From: Rhodohalobacter barkolensis
Lineage (GTDB): Bacteria; Bacteroidota; Rhodothermia; Balneolales; Balneolaceae
Assembly: GCF_002834295.1 (NCBI RefSeq)
Contig: NZ_PISP01000003.1
Coordinates: forward strand, 1 to 64,000
Direction: 5' to 3'
DNA length: 64,000 bases
Below the pieces are notes generated by a model, which was given only the letters and a program-made list of their open reading frames with translations, did not search any database and was not told the DNA's origin. The position numbers were made by a program, and so were the translations under genes. How positions within the stretch are numbered: the first letter of the stretch is position 1; each line of letters starts with the position of its first letter. Of this stretch, positions 18,812-27,531 are shown piece after piece.

Positions 18812-20005
18812 TTATTTATCCGTCAATGCCACAACACCCGGCAGTTCCTTCCCCTCGAGATACTCAAGGCTTGCGCCGCCACCGGTTGAGACGTGAGATA
18901 CCTGATCCATCAAACCGGCTTTTTTAATTGCGGATGCAGAATCACCGCCGCCAATAATCGTTGTAGCGCCGGTTTTTGTCGCATCAGCAAGTGCCTGAGC
19001 TATTGTAAATGTCCCTTCTGCAAAGTTTTCCATTTCAAAAACACCCATAGGTCCATTCCAAACCACGGTTTGTGCCGCTTTGATTTTATTCCCAAATGCC
19101 AAGCATGCCTGCGGACCAATATCCAGGCCCATCCAGCCCGGTTCAATTTCGTCTGAATCCACAACTTTATGCTCTGCATCATTTTTGAACTCTTTGGCAA
19201 TTACCGAATCGAGCGGTAACATAAAATTCACACCTGCTTTTTCGGCCTTTTTCATTAACTCTCCGGCCAGCTCAACTTTATCTTCTTCGACCAATGAGTT
19301 TCCAATTTCCCAACCTTTCGCTTTCAGAAAAGTATACGTCATACCGCCGCCTATAATAATGGAATCCACTTTGGTGAGAAGATTTTCAATCACACCGATT
19401 TTGTCAGATACTTTCGCGCCACCCAGGATAGCCACAAATGGACGCTGAGGATTATTAACACTTTCTTCTAAGTATTTAATCTCTTTTTCCAGCAAGAACC
19501 CGGATACTGAAGGCTGTAAAAATTCAGTAACCCCGGCAACAGATGCATGTGCGCGGTGGCTGCTTCCAAAAGCATCATTTACAAAAAGATCGGCGTGCTT
19601 GGCAAGTTGTTTAGCAAATTCAGGGTCGTTTTTCTTCTCTTCTGCATGAAACCGAACATTTTCGAGCAGCACAATTTCTCCTTCACCTGCTGCTTCAATT
19701 ACGGCATCCGCTTCCTCACCGATACAATCAACGGCAAAATGAACAGGCACGTCAACCAATCCTTTTAAATGATCTGCTACCGGTTTTAGACTAAATTCTG
19801 GATCAGGCTCACCGGCCGGACGCCCCAAATGACTTGTCAGAATTAATTTCGCACCGTGTTCCACCACATAATTGATAGAATCTAAAGCCTGGGTAATTCG
19901 ATTGTCATCAGAAATTTTTCCTTCTTTAATAGGCACATTAAAATCCACTCTCATCAGAACTGTTTTGCCTTTCAGTTCTACATCCTTTAAAGTTAGTTTA
20001 GCCAT
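18812..20005 (-). CDS. pgk: Phosphoglycerate kinase
   Basis: Glycolytic kinase converting 1,3-bisphosphoglycerate and ADP to 3-phosphoglycerate and ATP. 397 residues, normal length. Seen: RVDFNVPIK near residue 20, LTSHLGRPAGEPDPEFSL, NDAFGSSHRAHAS, GGAKVSDKIGVIENLL with the nucleotide-domain hinge, and the C-terminal GGGDSASAIKK and STGGGASLEYLEGKELPGV. Monocistronic on the minus strand; gap, the usual partner, is not in the window. Confidence 0.98.
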   Translation of the reverse strand: MAKLTLKDVELKGKTVLMRVDFNVPIKEGKISDDNRITQALDSINYVVEHGAKLILTSHLGRPAGEPDPEFSLKPVADHLKGLVDVPVHFAVDCIGEEADAVIEAAGEGEIVLLENVRFHAEEKKNDPEFAKQLAKHADLFVNDAFGSSHRAHASVAGVTEFLQPSVSGFLLEKEIKYLEESVNNPQRPFVAILGGAKVSDKIGVIENLLTKVDSIIIGGGMTYTFLKAKGWEIGNSLVEEDKVELAGELMKKAEKAGVNFMLPLDSVIAKEFKNDAEHKVVDSDEIEPGWMGLDIGPQACLAFGNKIKAAQTVVWNGPMGVFEMENFAEGTFTIAQALADATKTGATTIIGGGDSASAIKKAGLMDQVSHVSTGGGASLEYLEGKELPGVVALTDK

Positions 20006-20177
20006 TGTTATCTATTTGTTTTTTTTTAATCTGATTTACTAAATTCTATTTATTCAAACTTGTTCACTGTTGCCACATTATAGAAATCAGAGAATTTATC
20101 TAAATCGTTCGCTTGATGACTGTGGCGTTCCTATTATTAAAATACAGTGAATCGGCGTTTAATCGAAACGATCGGCC

Positions 20178-20819
20178 ATGAAATTTCACTACTTTCTGCT
20201 ACTTTTCATATTAATTCCGTTGTATGAAGCGGCCGGACAATCCCACTCAGGTTTTAGTCTGAGTTTAACCGGAAGCTACGCTCCGAATCTGACCGTTAAC
20301 GACCGGAATTTCGCGAACAACAGATCGATCGGGTTGCAAGCCTCCTATTTTGATGAGGACTACACACGAATGGAATACAGTTTCCTCTACAGCCGCGGTT
20401 ACGATGCTGCCGTCTCTTATGTGATTGGACTCTCAGCCGCGGCGGTATTTCAGATAACCGATGATCTTCGTTTAAAACCGGGTGTGGGTATTCAGGAGTT
20501 TAAAATGGCGGATCGATCCTGCCGAACCACCTGGCGATCCATCCTCGACACAATCTTTGATGTAGACAATAAGTGCTCCGATGATACCCACGCATCGTTC
20601 ATCGGGTTCATTTCCCTGGAATATCAACTGGCAGATCCCTTTTCACTCTTTTTACAAACAACCTATAGAGCCGTTCTGAGCAGTGTCAGGCAGGAATCAA
20701 GCGTTGAGACAGTAGGCCCGAACGGAGAAACGTCTGAAAGGACATACTACACGACCGATCGATCCTTATATAACAGCGGATTAAGCGCCGGTCTCGGGTT
20801 TCGAATCTACTTCAACTAA
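20178..20819 (+). CDS. Small outer-membrane beta-barrel-like protein, unknown
   Basis: No specific family recognised. 213 residues: signal peptide MKFHYFLLLFILIPLYEAAG-Q, then alternating strands (GFSLSLTGSYAPNL, SIGLQASYF, FIGFISLEYQLADPFSLFLQTTYRAV) ending in GLSAGLGFRIYFN with a terminal aromatic-Asn pattern. Two cysteines (in DRSCRTTW and NKCSDDTH) could form a disulfide in a loop. An 8- to 10-strand outer-membrane barrel (OmpW/OmpX-like size) is the likeliest structure. Monocistronic and convergent with the YjjG-like gene. Confidence 0.6.
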   Translation: MKFHYFLLLFILIPLYEAAGQSHSGFSLSLTGSYAPNLTVNDRNFANNRSIGLQASYFDEDYTRMEYSFLYSRGYDAAVSYVIGLSAAAVFQITDDLRLKPGVGIQEFKMADRSCRTTWRSILDTIFDVDNKCSDDTHASFIGFISLEYQLADPFSLFLQTTYRAVLSSVRQESSVETVGPNGETSERTYYTTDRSLYNSGLSAGLGFRIYFN

Positions 20820-20887
20820 ATCGGGGTTTATAAATCAAGGTAGTTCAGCAGGCATTCGATTCTACTTTTTTTGAAAGATGTACTACA

Positions 20888-21598
20888 TCACATATCCAAA
20901 TAGTCAAGCAATTCTGCAAAATTGTCGAATTCAAAATCTGCTGATACATCTGTATTGCCATTTCGGGAGGCCTCTTTGTCGATTAATGCCGTAAACCAAG
21001 CTGTTTTCCAACCGGCATTATTTCCACCCACAATATCGGATGAAAAGGAATCTCCCACATAGAGAATCTCTTCTCGCGCAACCCCGGCTTTCTCCGTTGC
21101 CACATCAAACACAATTGGATGTGGTTTTAACTTACCGATCTCTTCAGTAATCAATAGAGGACTGCAGTAATCCTTCAGATTTAATTTCTCAAATTTTAGC
21201 TCCTGCGTCTCTTTAAATCCGTTCGTAATGATTCCGGATTTCACCTTCGAACTTACCTGTTCTAATACAGTTTGAGCGCCTTCAACCCAGGACCAAAACT
21301 CCCGATAGTTATTCATGTAGAAATGCCCAATCTCCTCACTTCTACCGGTATCCAGTTCAAGCTGTTCCATGGTATCCCTGAAACGAGCCTGCTGCAGCTC
21401 ATAACGGTTAATTTCATCTCTTTGATAACTTTCCCAAAGATTGTGGTTAACGATTTGATATCTCGCCAGCCAATCATCGATGGATACTTGCTGAAGTTCG
21501 GGGTATTTATCGTAAGTGGTTTGCTGTGCTTTTCCCTCCGCAGATATGTGATCTAAAAGTGTATTGTCGAGGTCAAAATAGACAAAAGATGGTTTCAT
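20888..21598 (-). CDS. HAD-family phosphatase, YjjG-like
   Basis: 236-residue haloacid-dehalogenase hydrolase. Motif I FDLDNTLLDH (residues 8-17) with the catalytic Asp pair, a helical C1 cap, motif II ITNGF, motif III lysine in EEIGKLKPHP and motif IV VGDSFSSDIVGGNNAGW. The cap and the TNGFKETQ ... LKPHP pattern match YjjG-type pyrimidine 5'-nucleotidases, which clear non-canonical nucleotides; related HAD enzymes with other substrates cannot be excluded. Monocistronic. Confidence 0.85.
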   Translation of the reverse strand: MKPSFVYFDLDNTLLDHISAEGKAQQTTYDKYPELQQVSIDDWLARYQIVNHNLWESYQRDEINRYELQQARFRDTMEQLELDTGRSEEIGHFYMNNYREFWSWVEGAQTVLEQVSSKVKSGIITNGFKETQELKFEKLNLKDYCSPLLITEEIGKLKPHPIVFDVATEKAGVAREEILYVGDSFSSDIVGGNNAGWKTAWFTALIDKEASRNGNTDVSADFEFDNFAELLDYLDM

Positions 21599-21766
21599 GA
21601 GTGAGGTAAAAGAAAATTTATTCTGTTAAGCAGTTTTTTAATTAGGCTGTAAGGTACGGCCTTTTATAACAAATTGATGATACAGTCAATTAACATGAAT
21701 CAAACCCAAATCAGTTTCGTATATTCGCATCTAATCTTGTAACCAGAAATTAAATACCTAAAATCA

Positions 21767-22354
21767 ATGAATATTAAGACTTGGATTGGAACTGGGGTTA
21801 TCGCTTTTATCGTGATTTACGCGGTTGGCTTGAATAACTCACTGATTGAAAAAGAAGAGGGAGTGAATCAGGCTTGGGCACAGGTTGAAAACCAATATCA
21901 GCGCAGGGCAGATTTGATACCAAACCTTGTCAGCACTGTCCGGGGAGCGGCTAATTTTGAGCAGGAAACCATCACACAGGTAATCGAAGCCAGAAGCCGT
22001 GCCACATCTATCAACGTGAGCGCCGGGGATCTGAATGACCCTGCAGCACTTCAGCAGTTTGATCAGGCACAGCAGCAGTTAAGCGGTGCACTTTCCAGGC
22101 TGCTTGTTACTGTTGAACGCTACCCGGAGCTAACGGCAACGCAAAATTTCCGTGATCTTCAAACTCAACTCGAAGGTACAGAAAATCGTATTTCTACTGA
22201 ACGAATGAGATTCAACAGAGCTGCTCAGGAATACAACACCTCCATTCGCCGTTTTCCTGCTAATCTGGTTGCAGGAATATTCGGCCACCAGCAAAAAGCC
22301 TATTTCGAAGCTATTGAAGGTGCGGAACAAGCCCCTGAAGTCTCATTTGATTAA
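21767..22354 (+). CDS. lemA: LemA family protein
   Basis: Membrane-anchored LemA protein of 195 residues: one N-terminal transmembrane helix (about 6-22, TGVIAFIVIYAVGL), then a periplasmic helical bundle with the family signature EEGVNQAWAQVENQYQRRADLIPNLVSTVRG (about 31-61) and YNTSIRRFPANLVAG near the end. Function is poorly defined; LemA genes are very often followed, as here, by TPM-domain genes. First gene of a three-gene operon (11 bp to the next). Confidence 0.93.
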   Translation: MNIKTWIGTGVIAFIVIYAVGLNNSLIEKEEGVNQAWAQVENQYQRRADLIPNLVSTVRGAANFEQETITQVIEARSRATSINVSAGDLNDPAALQQFDQAQQQLSGALSRLLVTVERYPELTATQNFRDLQTQLEGTENRISTERMRFNRAAQEYNTSIRRFPANLVAGIFGHQQKAYFEAIEGAEQAPEVSFD

Positions 22355-22365
22355 TCATTACTACT

Positions 22366-22827
22366 ATGCCTGCAAGAAAATTTCTATCCGAAGAAGATGA
22401 GAAACGGATTGTACAAGCAATTGAAAAAGCTGAAAAGAATACAAGCGGCGAAATAAGAGTACACATTGAATTCAAGTGTAAAAAAGATCCGCTTGAACGT
22501 GCAAAGGTACTATTTCATGAGCTGGGTATGGATCAAACAGAAGCCCGAAACGGAGTAATACTATACATTGCTACCGATGATAAAAAAGTAGCCGTTTTTG
22601 GGGATGAAGGAATCAGCAAGCTGGTTGACGACCATTTCTGGCAAGATGAGATTGACAGTCTGATTTCTGAATTCAAAAAAGAAAACTTTGAGCAGGGAAT
22701 TGAGCAGGTTGTCGGGGATATCGGGGAAAAGCTCAAAATACATTTCCCAAGTGCAGGAGATGATCCCGATGAACTGGGTAACGAGATAAGTTTTAAGGAT
22801 AACAGAGTTGATAAAGACGATGATTAA
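22366..22827 (+). CDS. TPM-domain protein, short form
   Basis: 153-residue TPM-domain protein (Psb32/MOLO-1 fold), lacking a signal peptide. Seen: ISEEDEKRIVQAIEKAEKNTSGEIRVHIE-like start (here RKFLSEEDEKRIVQAIEKAE), LFHELGMDQTEARNGVILYIATDDKKVAVFGDEGISKLV and FEQGIEQVVGDIGEKL. It is cytoplasmic-looking, with a charged C-terminal tail. It lies between lemA and the longer TPM protein and its stop overlaps the start of the latter by 8 bp. Phosphatase activity is reported for some TPM proteins; the role here is unknown. Confidence 0.85.
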   Translation: MPARKFLSEEDEKRIVQAIEKAEKNTSGEIRVHIEFKCKKDPLERAKVLFHELGMDQTEARNGVILYIATDDKKVAVFGDEGISKLVDDHFWQDEIDSLISEFKKENFEQGIEQVVGDIGEKLKIHFPSAGDDPDELGNEISFKDNRVDKDDD

Positions 22828-23632
22828 TCGACACCCCGCTGCAATATTCACCATTCTATTTTTGATTCTATTTTTGATTCTATTTTTCATAATCGGTAAT
22901 AGTGAAGTAACCGCTCAAAACTTTCCGCAGACACCCACCGGGCACGTCAACGACTATGCCGATGTTTTGAATTCGAATCAGGAACAGCAGCTCGAACGTA
23001 AATTGCGCGCCTATCGCGACAGTACATCCAATGTGATTGCCATTGCTATTTTGGATAATCTACAGGGAGTTACCCGTGAAGAAGCTGCCAATAGAATTTT
23101 CAACAGCTGGCGGATGTGGGAAGGTGAACGCCAAAACGGTGTGTTAATTCTGGTTGCCGTGGACGATCGACAGATGCAGATTGAGGTAGGTTACGGACTC
23201 GAGGGAGCCGTAACAGATCTCATGGCCGGACGAATCGTTGATCAAATTCTCAGGCCTAATTTCCGAAGAAACGACTTTTATAGCGGACTCGATGATGCAA
23301 GCACAACCATTATGCAGCTTGCCGCCGGTGAGTATGATGCCGTTGAAATGATGCAGAATGACGACTCTCCCGGCCTTGACATCATTGCCTTAATTATTAT
23401 TCTGCTCGTGATTTACACCATTGTCCGCGCTGTTGGCGGCCCACCGAAAAAAGGTATGCGCCGAAGAAAACGCCATACAATCGGCTCAGGCGGAGTTGTT
23501 GTTTGGGGAGGTGGATTCGGCGGAGGTGGTCGTTCTTCCGGTGGATTTGGCGGTGGAGGCGGAGGTTTTGGCGGTTTCGGGGGTGGAGGCGGTTTTGGTT
23601 CCGGAGGCGGTGGCGCCGGCGGAGGTTGGTAG
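22820..23632 (+). CDS. TPM-domain protein with Gly-rich C-terminus (YgcG-like)
   Basis: About 270 residues from the ATG at 22820 (a TTG at 22808 is also in frame). Order: signal or anchor helix built from a 12-bp tandem repeat, exported TPM domain (PTGHVNDYADVLNSNQEQQLERKLR, then MWEGERQNGVLILVAVDDRQMQIEVGYGLEGAV), a second transmembrane helix (DIIALIIILLVIYTIVRAV), a basic cytoplasmic stretch (KKGMRRRKRH) and a Gly/Ser/Phe-rich tail ending GGGGAGGGW. This layout is typical of YgcG/YdjH-type proteins. Third gene of the lemA operon; probably works with LemA at the membrane. Confidence 0.88.
   Translation: MINRHPAAIFTILFLILFLILFFIIGNSEVTAQNFPQTPTGHVNDYADVLNSNQEQQLERKLRAYRDSTSNVIAIAILDNLQGVTREEAANRIFNSWRMWEGERQNGVLILVAVDDRQMQIEVGYGLEGAVTDLMAGRIVDQILRPNFRRNDFYSGLDDASTTIMQLAAGEYDAVEMMQNDDSPGLDIIALIIILLVIYTIVRAVGGPPKKGMRRRKRHTIGSGGVVVWGGGFGGGGRSSGGFGGGGGGFGGFGGGGGFGSGGGGAGGGW
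22854..22889 (+). repeat. 12-bp tandem repeat, three units, inside a signal peptide
   Basis: Three adjacent copies of TTCTATTTTTGA (22854-22865, 22866-22877, 22878-22889; the last has one change, G to C). The unit is a multiple of three and encodes the Leu/Phe/Ile hydrophobic core of the downstream TPM protein, so slippage would lengthen or shorten the helix by four residues without a frameshift. Confidence 0.9.
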
Positions 23633-23688
23633 AAAGAAGGTAGCTTACTTATTTTCAAGCAGCCTGAATAAAATACAAAACCCTTTGC

Positions 23689-23732
23689 AAAAAAATACAA
23701 CCCCCGTTGTGACTATCGATAACGAGGGTTGT
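23689..23732 (-). terminator. Intrinsic terminator of the formamidase gene
   Basis: On the minus strand a stem ACAACCCTCGTT/AACGGGGGTTGT (one mismatch) with a 12-nt loop is followed by ATTTTTTT (23689-23696). It lies 35 bp after the stop of the minus-strand acetamidase/formamidase gene and between convergent genes. Confidence 0.8.
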
Positions 23733-23766
23733 AATATTTACACCGAGAGACTAATTGAAGTACTAT

Positions 23767-25047
23767 CTAATTTTGGTAGTGTCTCTCAACCATATCCAAA
23801 ATTCCGGCCTTATCAAGTAATTTTTTAGGCACCAGAAACGTAACCGTCACCACACCAGGATGCCGGCCTACCTCTATATTGCCGTTTACGGTTATCCTGT
23901 TCATTAATTCAGGTACTGAAATCCCAAGCAATTCGGATGCACGTTTCATGCCGTTATCGGTAGCATCATTCAGGTTTGCACCGGTTCCTACAAACTGAAG
24001 CGGCAGCGCCTCTTCCAGATCTTTCACTCCCCATTGTTCAGCAAGTCGTTTTGCGTTCAGTTTCTCCTTTTCGCTGAATGGCTTGGCCAAATGTGGCAGA
24101 TCTTCTTCAACAGGCAGGATGATCGGTCCATCTATTTTTACATTTTTAAGTACATCAACCTTCAACTGAACAACTCCGGATACATCTGTTGTGTGGCCGG
24201 CTATTTCGCTATCGCCCTGCATAGCGTGCATGTCACCCAGATAAACACCACCTCCCGGAACTTTCACCGGACAAATTACAATAGCACCTTCGCGGGCACG
24301 GCTGATATCCATGTGGCCATCGGTTCGATCTTCCAGCTCTTCGGCAGTCAGTGCATAATCGTGCGGTGCACCGATCAGGAACTGGCCGAAATCTCCTGCA
24401 TTGTGTGAATCGGGAAATGGCCTAGCGGGAGTTGTACCCAGCTGGCCCAAAAACGGACGCATTCTGGCAACCATGCCAACGATATCACTTGGAGCCAGTG
24501 ACACAATCGGGTTTTGAATGGAGTTTTCGGGAGTTTCCATGTAGTGATGACCATTTTTCGCCACTTTTTCTGAACCGGTCTTATCCAAAGTAATCCCTAC
24601 TGTTTTCTCGTCATTAAAAACCATGGTGTACCCATTGGTAAAAACGAAAGGAGTAATGACCGCACCACAATTTTTACAGTGAATTGCGTCTTTCCCAATC
24701 CCCTTAATCTCTGTATCTGGATTCATTTCTCCACATTCCGGACATTTAGCAGCAACAAACGGATCTCCCAAAAAATGCCCCTCAACGGTTTTATCATTTC
24801 CCGATGCAGTTGCAATGGATGTTACTTGAATCGACTGTATATGAATAGCAATCGCGTCACCCACTTCAGCTCCTTCAACATAAACCGGTTTGGTTACTTC
24901 GTGTCCGCCTTTTAGTTTTGGAGTGATCATTGGTCCCCAGCAACCGGGAGCCGTATTTGCAAGAATCAACCCTCCATCCTTCACTTTGTATCGCATCTCC
25001 TCATTGGGATTCAAAATTCCATCGGTAAACTCATTGACATAAATCAT
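23767..25047 (-). CDS. Acetamidase/formamidase family protein with zinc ribbon
   Basis: Hydrolase of the FmdA/AmdA family, which releases ammonia from formamide or short amides. 426 residues without a signal peptide. Seen: GPMITPKLKGGHEVTKPVYVEGAEVGDAIAIHI in the N-terminal beta-domain, a four-cysteine ribbon at C102-x2-C105 and C124-x2-C127, and the GGGVYLGDMHAMQGDSEIAGHTTDVSG metal-site region. The ribbon sits as an insertion in the N-terminal half. A divergent paralogue, the lipoprotein at 25230-26240, starts 182 bp away. The substrate is not determinable from sequence. Confidence 0.88.
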   Translation of the reverse strand: MIYVNEFTDGILNPNEEMRYKVKDGGLILANTAPGCWGPMITPKLKGGHEVTKPVYVEGAEVGDAIAIHIQSIQVTSIATASGNDKTVEGHFLGDPFVAAKCPECGEMNPDTEIKGIGKDAIHCKNCGAVITPFVFTNGYTMVFNDEKTVGITLDKTGSEKVAKNGHHYMETPENSIQNPIVSLAPSDIVGMVARMRPFLGQLGTTPARPFPDSHNAGDFGQFLIGAPHDYALTAEELEDRTDGHMDISRAREGAIVICPVKVPGGGVYLGDMHAMQGDSEIAGHTTDVSGVVQLKVDVLKNVKIDGPIILPVEEDLPHLAKPFSEKEKLNAKRLAEQWGVKDLEEALPLQFVGTGANLNDATDNGMKRASELLGISVPELMNRITVNGNIEVGRHPGVVTVTFLVPKKLLDKAGILDMVERHYQN

Positions 25048-25229
25048 GTTTGCTCCTTACTCATTTTTAATGACCGTTTCTATCTTTATACAGCTACTTT
25101 ATACATTAATAACCTTGATGAATATACGCTTCGTTCATGGCACGCATCGGTTTTACCGGGTTTTTACAATCTCTTCTTCTTTTTTCGCATATTCTCTCAT
25201 CAGACCAACCTTAATATAATTTATCAGCC

Positions 25230-26240
25230 ATGACACGACTTTTACTTTCCCTACTCATTGCGGGACTCCTTGCCGGTTGCAGAACTGAACAGAGTCAAAC
25301 AGAAAAGTCAGAAACAAGAGACTACCCCGAACCTCAATATTCACTGACGAATGATCAAACCCATAGTCGCTGGAGCCGGTTGATTGAACCTGTTTTAACC
25401 GTTCCTTCAGGTTCTGTTATTGAAGTGTACACCGAAGAGGCCTCCGACGGTCAGCTTACACCCGAATCCACTGTAGAGGATCTTGATAATCTCGATTTTG
25501 ATCCAATCCACCCGCTCACAGGTCCCGTGTATGTTGAAGAGGCCGAACCCGGCGATGTACTCAAAGTTACTCTTCACAACATTGAACTGGGCGATTGGGG
25601 CTGGACCGCCGTCATTCCCGGATTTGGTTTCCTGGCAGATGAGTTTGATCAGCCCTGGCTTAAAACATTCACGTTTGAAGATGGCGGCAGCAGCGCTCGA
25701 TTTTCAGATGAGATCAGCATTCCGCTCAAGCCATTTCCGGGCGTGATGGGAGTTGCACCTGATACAGACGAAATGCTCTCCACCATTCCTCCGCGCTACA
25801 ACGGCGGGAATATGGATGACCCACACATGGTAGAAGGGACTACAATCTATTTCCCGGTATTTGTTGAAGGAGCTCTTTTCTCCATTGGGGATACGCATGC
25901 GGCTCAGGGAATGGGCGAAGTTTGCGGAACAGCTATTGAAGCCCCCATGAGAATAGTCTATGAAGTTGAAGTTCTGAAAGGTGGACGATCCATTCCGGAA
26001 CCGGAATATGAATCGGACGACTACTATGCCGTAACCGCTTTTGGTGAAACAATAGACGAAGCCGCAGAAAAAGCCACCCGATATATGATCGACTACCTGG
26101 TGGCTGAACACGGTATGGATCGGTACGATGCATACGCGCTGGCATCACTTGCCGGAGATCTAAAAATCGCAGAAGTGGTGGATGTGCCACACATGCTGGT
26201 AACCATGCATATGCCAAAAGAAGTGATCGGGATGGAATAA
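25230..26240 (+). CDS. Acetamidase/formamidase family lipoprotein
   Basis: 336-residue FmdA/AmdA-family protein carrying a lipobox (LLSLLIAGLLAGC, Cys17), hence predicted to be exported and lipidated. The family core is visible: HPLTGPVYVEEAEPGDVLKVTLH, WGWTAVIPGFGFL, GGNMDDPHMVEGTTIYFPVFVEGALFSIGDTHAAQGMGEVCGTAIE and MHMPKEVIGME at the end. It lacks the zinc ribbon of the neighbouring cytosolic paralogue. The two genes diverge, suggesting compartment-specific versions of one activity. An exported amidase in this family is documented in various genomes but not characterised, to my knowledge. Confidence 0.85.
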   Translation: MTRLLLSLLIAGLLAGCRTEQSQTEKSETRDYPEPQYSLTNDQTHSRWSRLIEPVLTVPSGSVIEVYTEEASDGQLTPESTVEDLDNLDFDPIHPLTGPVYVEEAEPGDVLKVTLHNIELGDWGWTAVIPGFGFLADEFDQPWLKTFTFEDGGSSARFSDEISIPLKPFPGVMGVAPDTDEMLSTIPPRYNGGNMDDPHMVEGTTIYFPVFVEGALFSIGDTHAAQGMGEVCGTAIEAPMRIVYEVEVLKGGRSIPEPEYESDDYYAVTAFGETIDEAAEKATRYMIDYLVAEHGMDRYDAYALASLAGDLKIAEVVDVPHMLVTMHMPKEVIGME

Positions 26241-26256
26241 CAAGTTAATTAAATTA

Positions 26257-26293
26257 AAAACCCTCCAAGAGTTCCAAACTCTTGGAGGGTTTT
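26257..26293. terminator. Bidirectional terminator
   Basis: Perfect 17-bp stem AAAACCCTCCAAGAGTT (26257-26273) and AACTCTTGGAGGGTTTT (26277-26293) with a 3-nt loop CCA, between the convergent lipoprotein amidase and methionine gamma-lyase genes. Its CTCCAAG core recurs in the terminators at 51.1 and 54.2 kb. Confidence 0.85.
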
Positions 26294-26313
26294 AAAATTT
26301 GGATTAATAACTC

Positions 26314-27531
26314 TCACCCCAAAGCCTGCTCCAAATCCGCAATAATATCGTCGGCTGACTCGATCCCGACACTCAGGCGTACCAAACCATCGGTAATTCC
26401 TGCTTCCTCACGAATCTTCGGATCAACAACAGAGTGTGTCATCGAAGCCGGGTGTTGAATAAGTGAATCCACCGTTCCAAGGCTCACAGCCAGAGAGCAT
26501 AACTTCACACCGTTCATCAGCTCAACGCCGGCATCCAGACCGCCTTTCAATTCAAAGGCGATCATTCCGCCATAGCCGTTGATCATCAGCTTATCAATAA
26601 TCTCCTTGTCGGGATGATTCTCCAGACCGGCATGCCATATTTGATTCACTTTTGGATGATTATTCAAAAACTCGGCAACTTTCAACCCGTTTCTGTTGTG
26701 CTGCTTCATTCGCAGTGGAAAAGTTTTCAAACCCATCAGCGTCAGCCAGGCATCAAACGGTCCGGATATACCCCCGAAATTCTTCCGGTAGATATGCATA
26801 TCCGTTTCAGCAAAAAACCCCTCTTTGGCAACCAGTGCCCCGCCTACAACGGTTCCATGACCATTAAGATATTTCGTTGTTGAATGTGCCACCAAATCCA
26901 CACCCCAGTTCAGAGGTCGAATATGGTACGGTGTCGCAAAGGTGTTATCCACCATGACCATTGCACCGTTCTGATGGGCAATCTGAGTAATAATCTCCAG
27001 GTCACAAACTCTCATAGTTGGGTTGGCGATGCTTTCCAGGTAGACCAGCGCGATATCATCGTGTTCCTGAAATGCATCCATCAATTGATCCAGATTATTC
27101 GGATCAAGGTTGGTTACCGCCATATTATACCGTCCGGCCTCTTCCTGTAAAAACTGAGACGTGCATCCGTATAGCGCTTCCTGAGCCAGAATTCGTTTCC
27201 CTCCGGCAATCGCCATCAGTCCGGTTGTAATGGCTGCCATTCCGGAGCCGAACATCATTCCTTCCGTTTTCTCATCCAGATCGATTCCTTCCAGCTGCGC
27301 TATAACTTTTTCTGCTTTCTCCACAGTAGGATTTCCCAATCTCGAATAGCTGTGGGTTGCTCCACCCTCTTCGTGTGCAAAAAATCGCTTGCCGGCTTCA
27401 ACGTTTTTAAAAGTGAAGGTTGAAGTTTGATAAAGAGGCATTGCGTGCGAACCGTACGGATCTTTATCGGGATGATCCGCTTGTGCACAAATTGTTTCCA
27501 TCGTCGCTTTCTGTTTATACAGAGTCTCCAT
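26314..27531 (-). CDS. megL: Methionine gamma-lyase (PLP-dependent)
   Basis: Cys/Met-metabolism PLP enzyme, 405 residues from the ATG at 27531 (an alternative ATG lies at 27501, just after the lrp stop). The PLP lysine is in HSTTKYLNGH, with FGSGMAAI and VVDNT-type (MVDNTFATP) cofactor motifs. The LYGCT motif places a cysteine where methionine gamma-lyases have theirs (Cys116 of the Pseudomonas enzyme) and where cystathionine lyases have glycine. It would split methionine to methanethiol, ammonia and 2-oxobutanoate. Co-transcribed after an Lrp-type regulator, as with mdeA-mdeR in Pseudomonas putida. O-succinylhomoserine sulfhydrylase is the alternative. Confidence 0.85.
   Translation of the reverse strand: METLYKQKATMETICAQADHPDKDPYGSHAMPLYQTSTFTFKNVEAGKRFFAHEEGGATHSYSRLGNPTVEKAEKVIAQLEGIDLDEKTEGMMFGSGMAAITTGLMAIAGGKRILAQEALYGCTSQFLQEEAGRYNMAVTNLDPNNLDQLMDAFQEHDDIALVYLESIANPTMRVCDLEIITQIAHQNGAMVMVDNTFATPYHIRPLNWGVDLVAHSTTKYLNGHGTVVGGALVAKEGFFAETDMHIYRKNFGGISGPFDAWLTLMGLKTFPLRMKQHNRNGLKVAEFLNNHPKVNQIWHAGLENHPDKEIIDKLMINGYGGMIAFELKGGLDAGVELMNGVKLCSLAVSLGTVDSLIQHPASMTHSVVDPKIREEAGITDGLVRLSVGIESADDIIADLEQALG

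Noticed and set aside
23413-23700. Pro-rich minus-strand frame
   Set aside because: It is the complement of the Gly-rich tail of the TPM protein; Gly codons read backwards as Pro.
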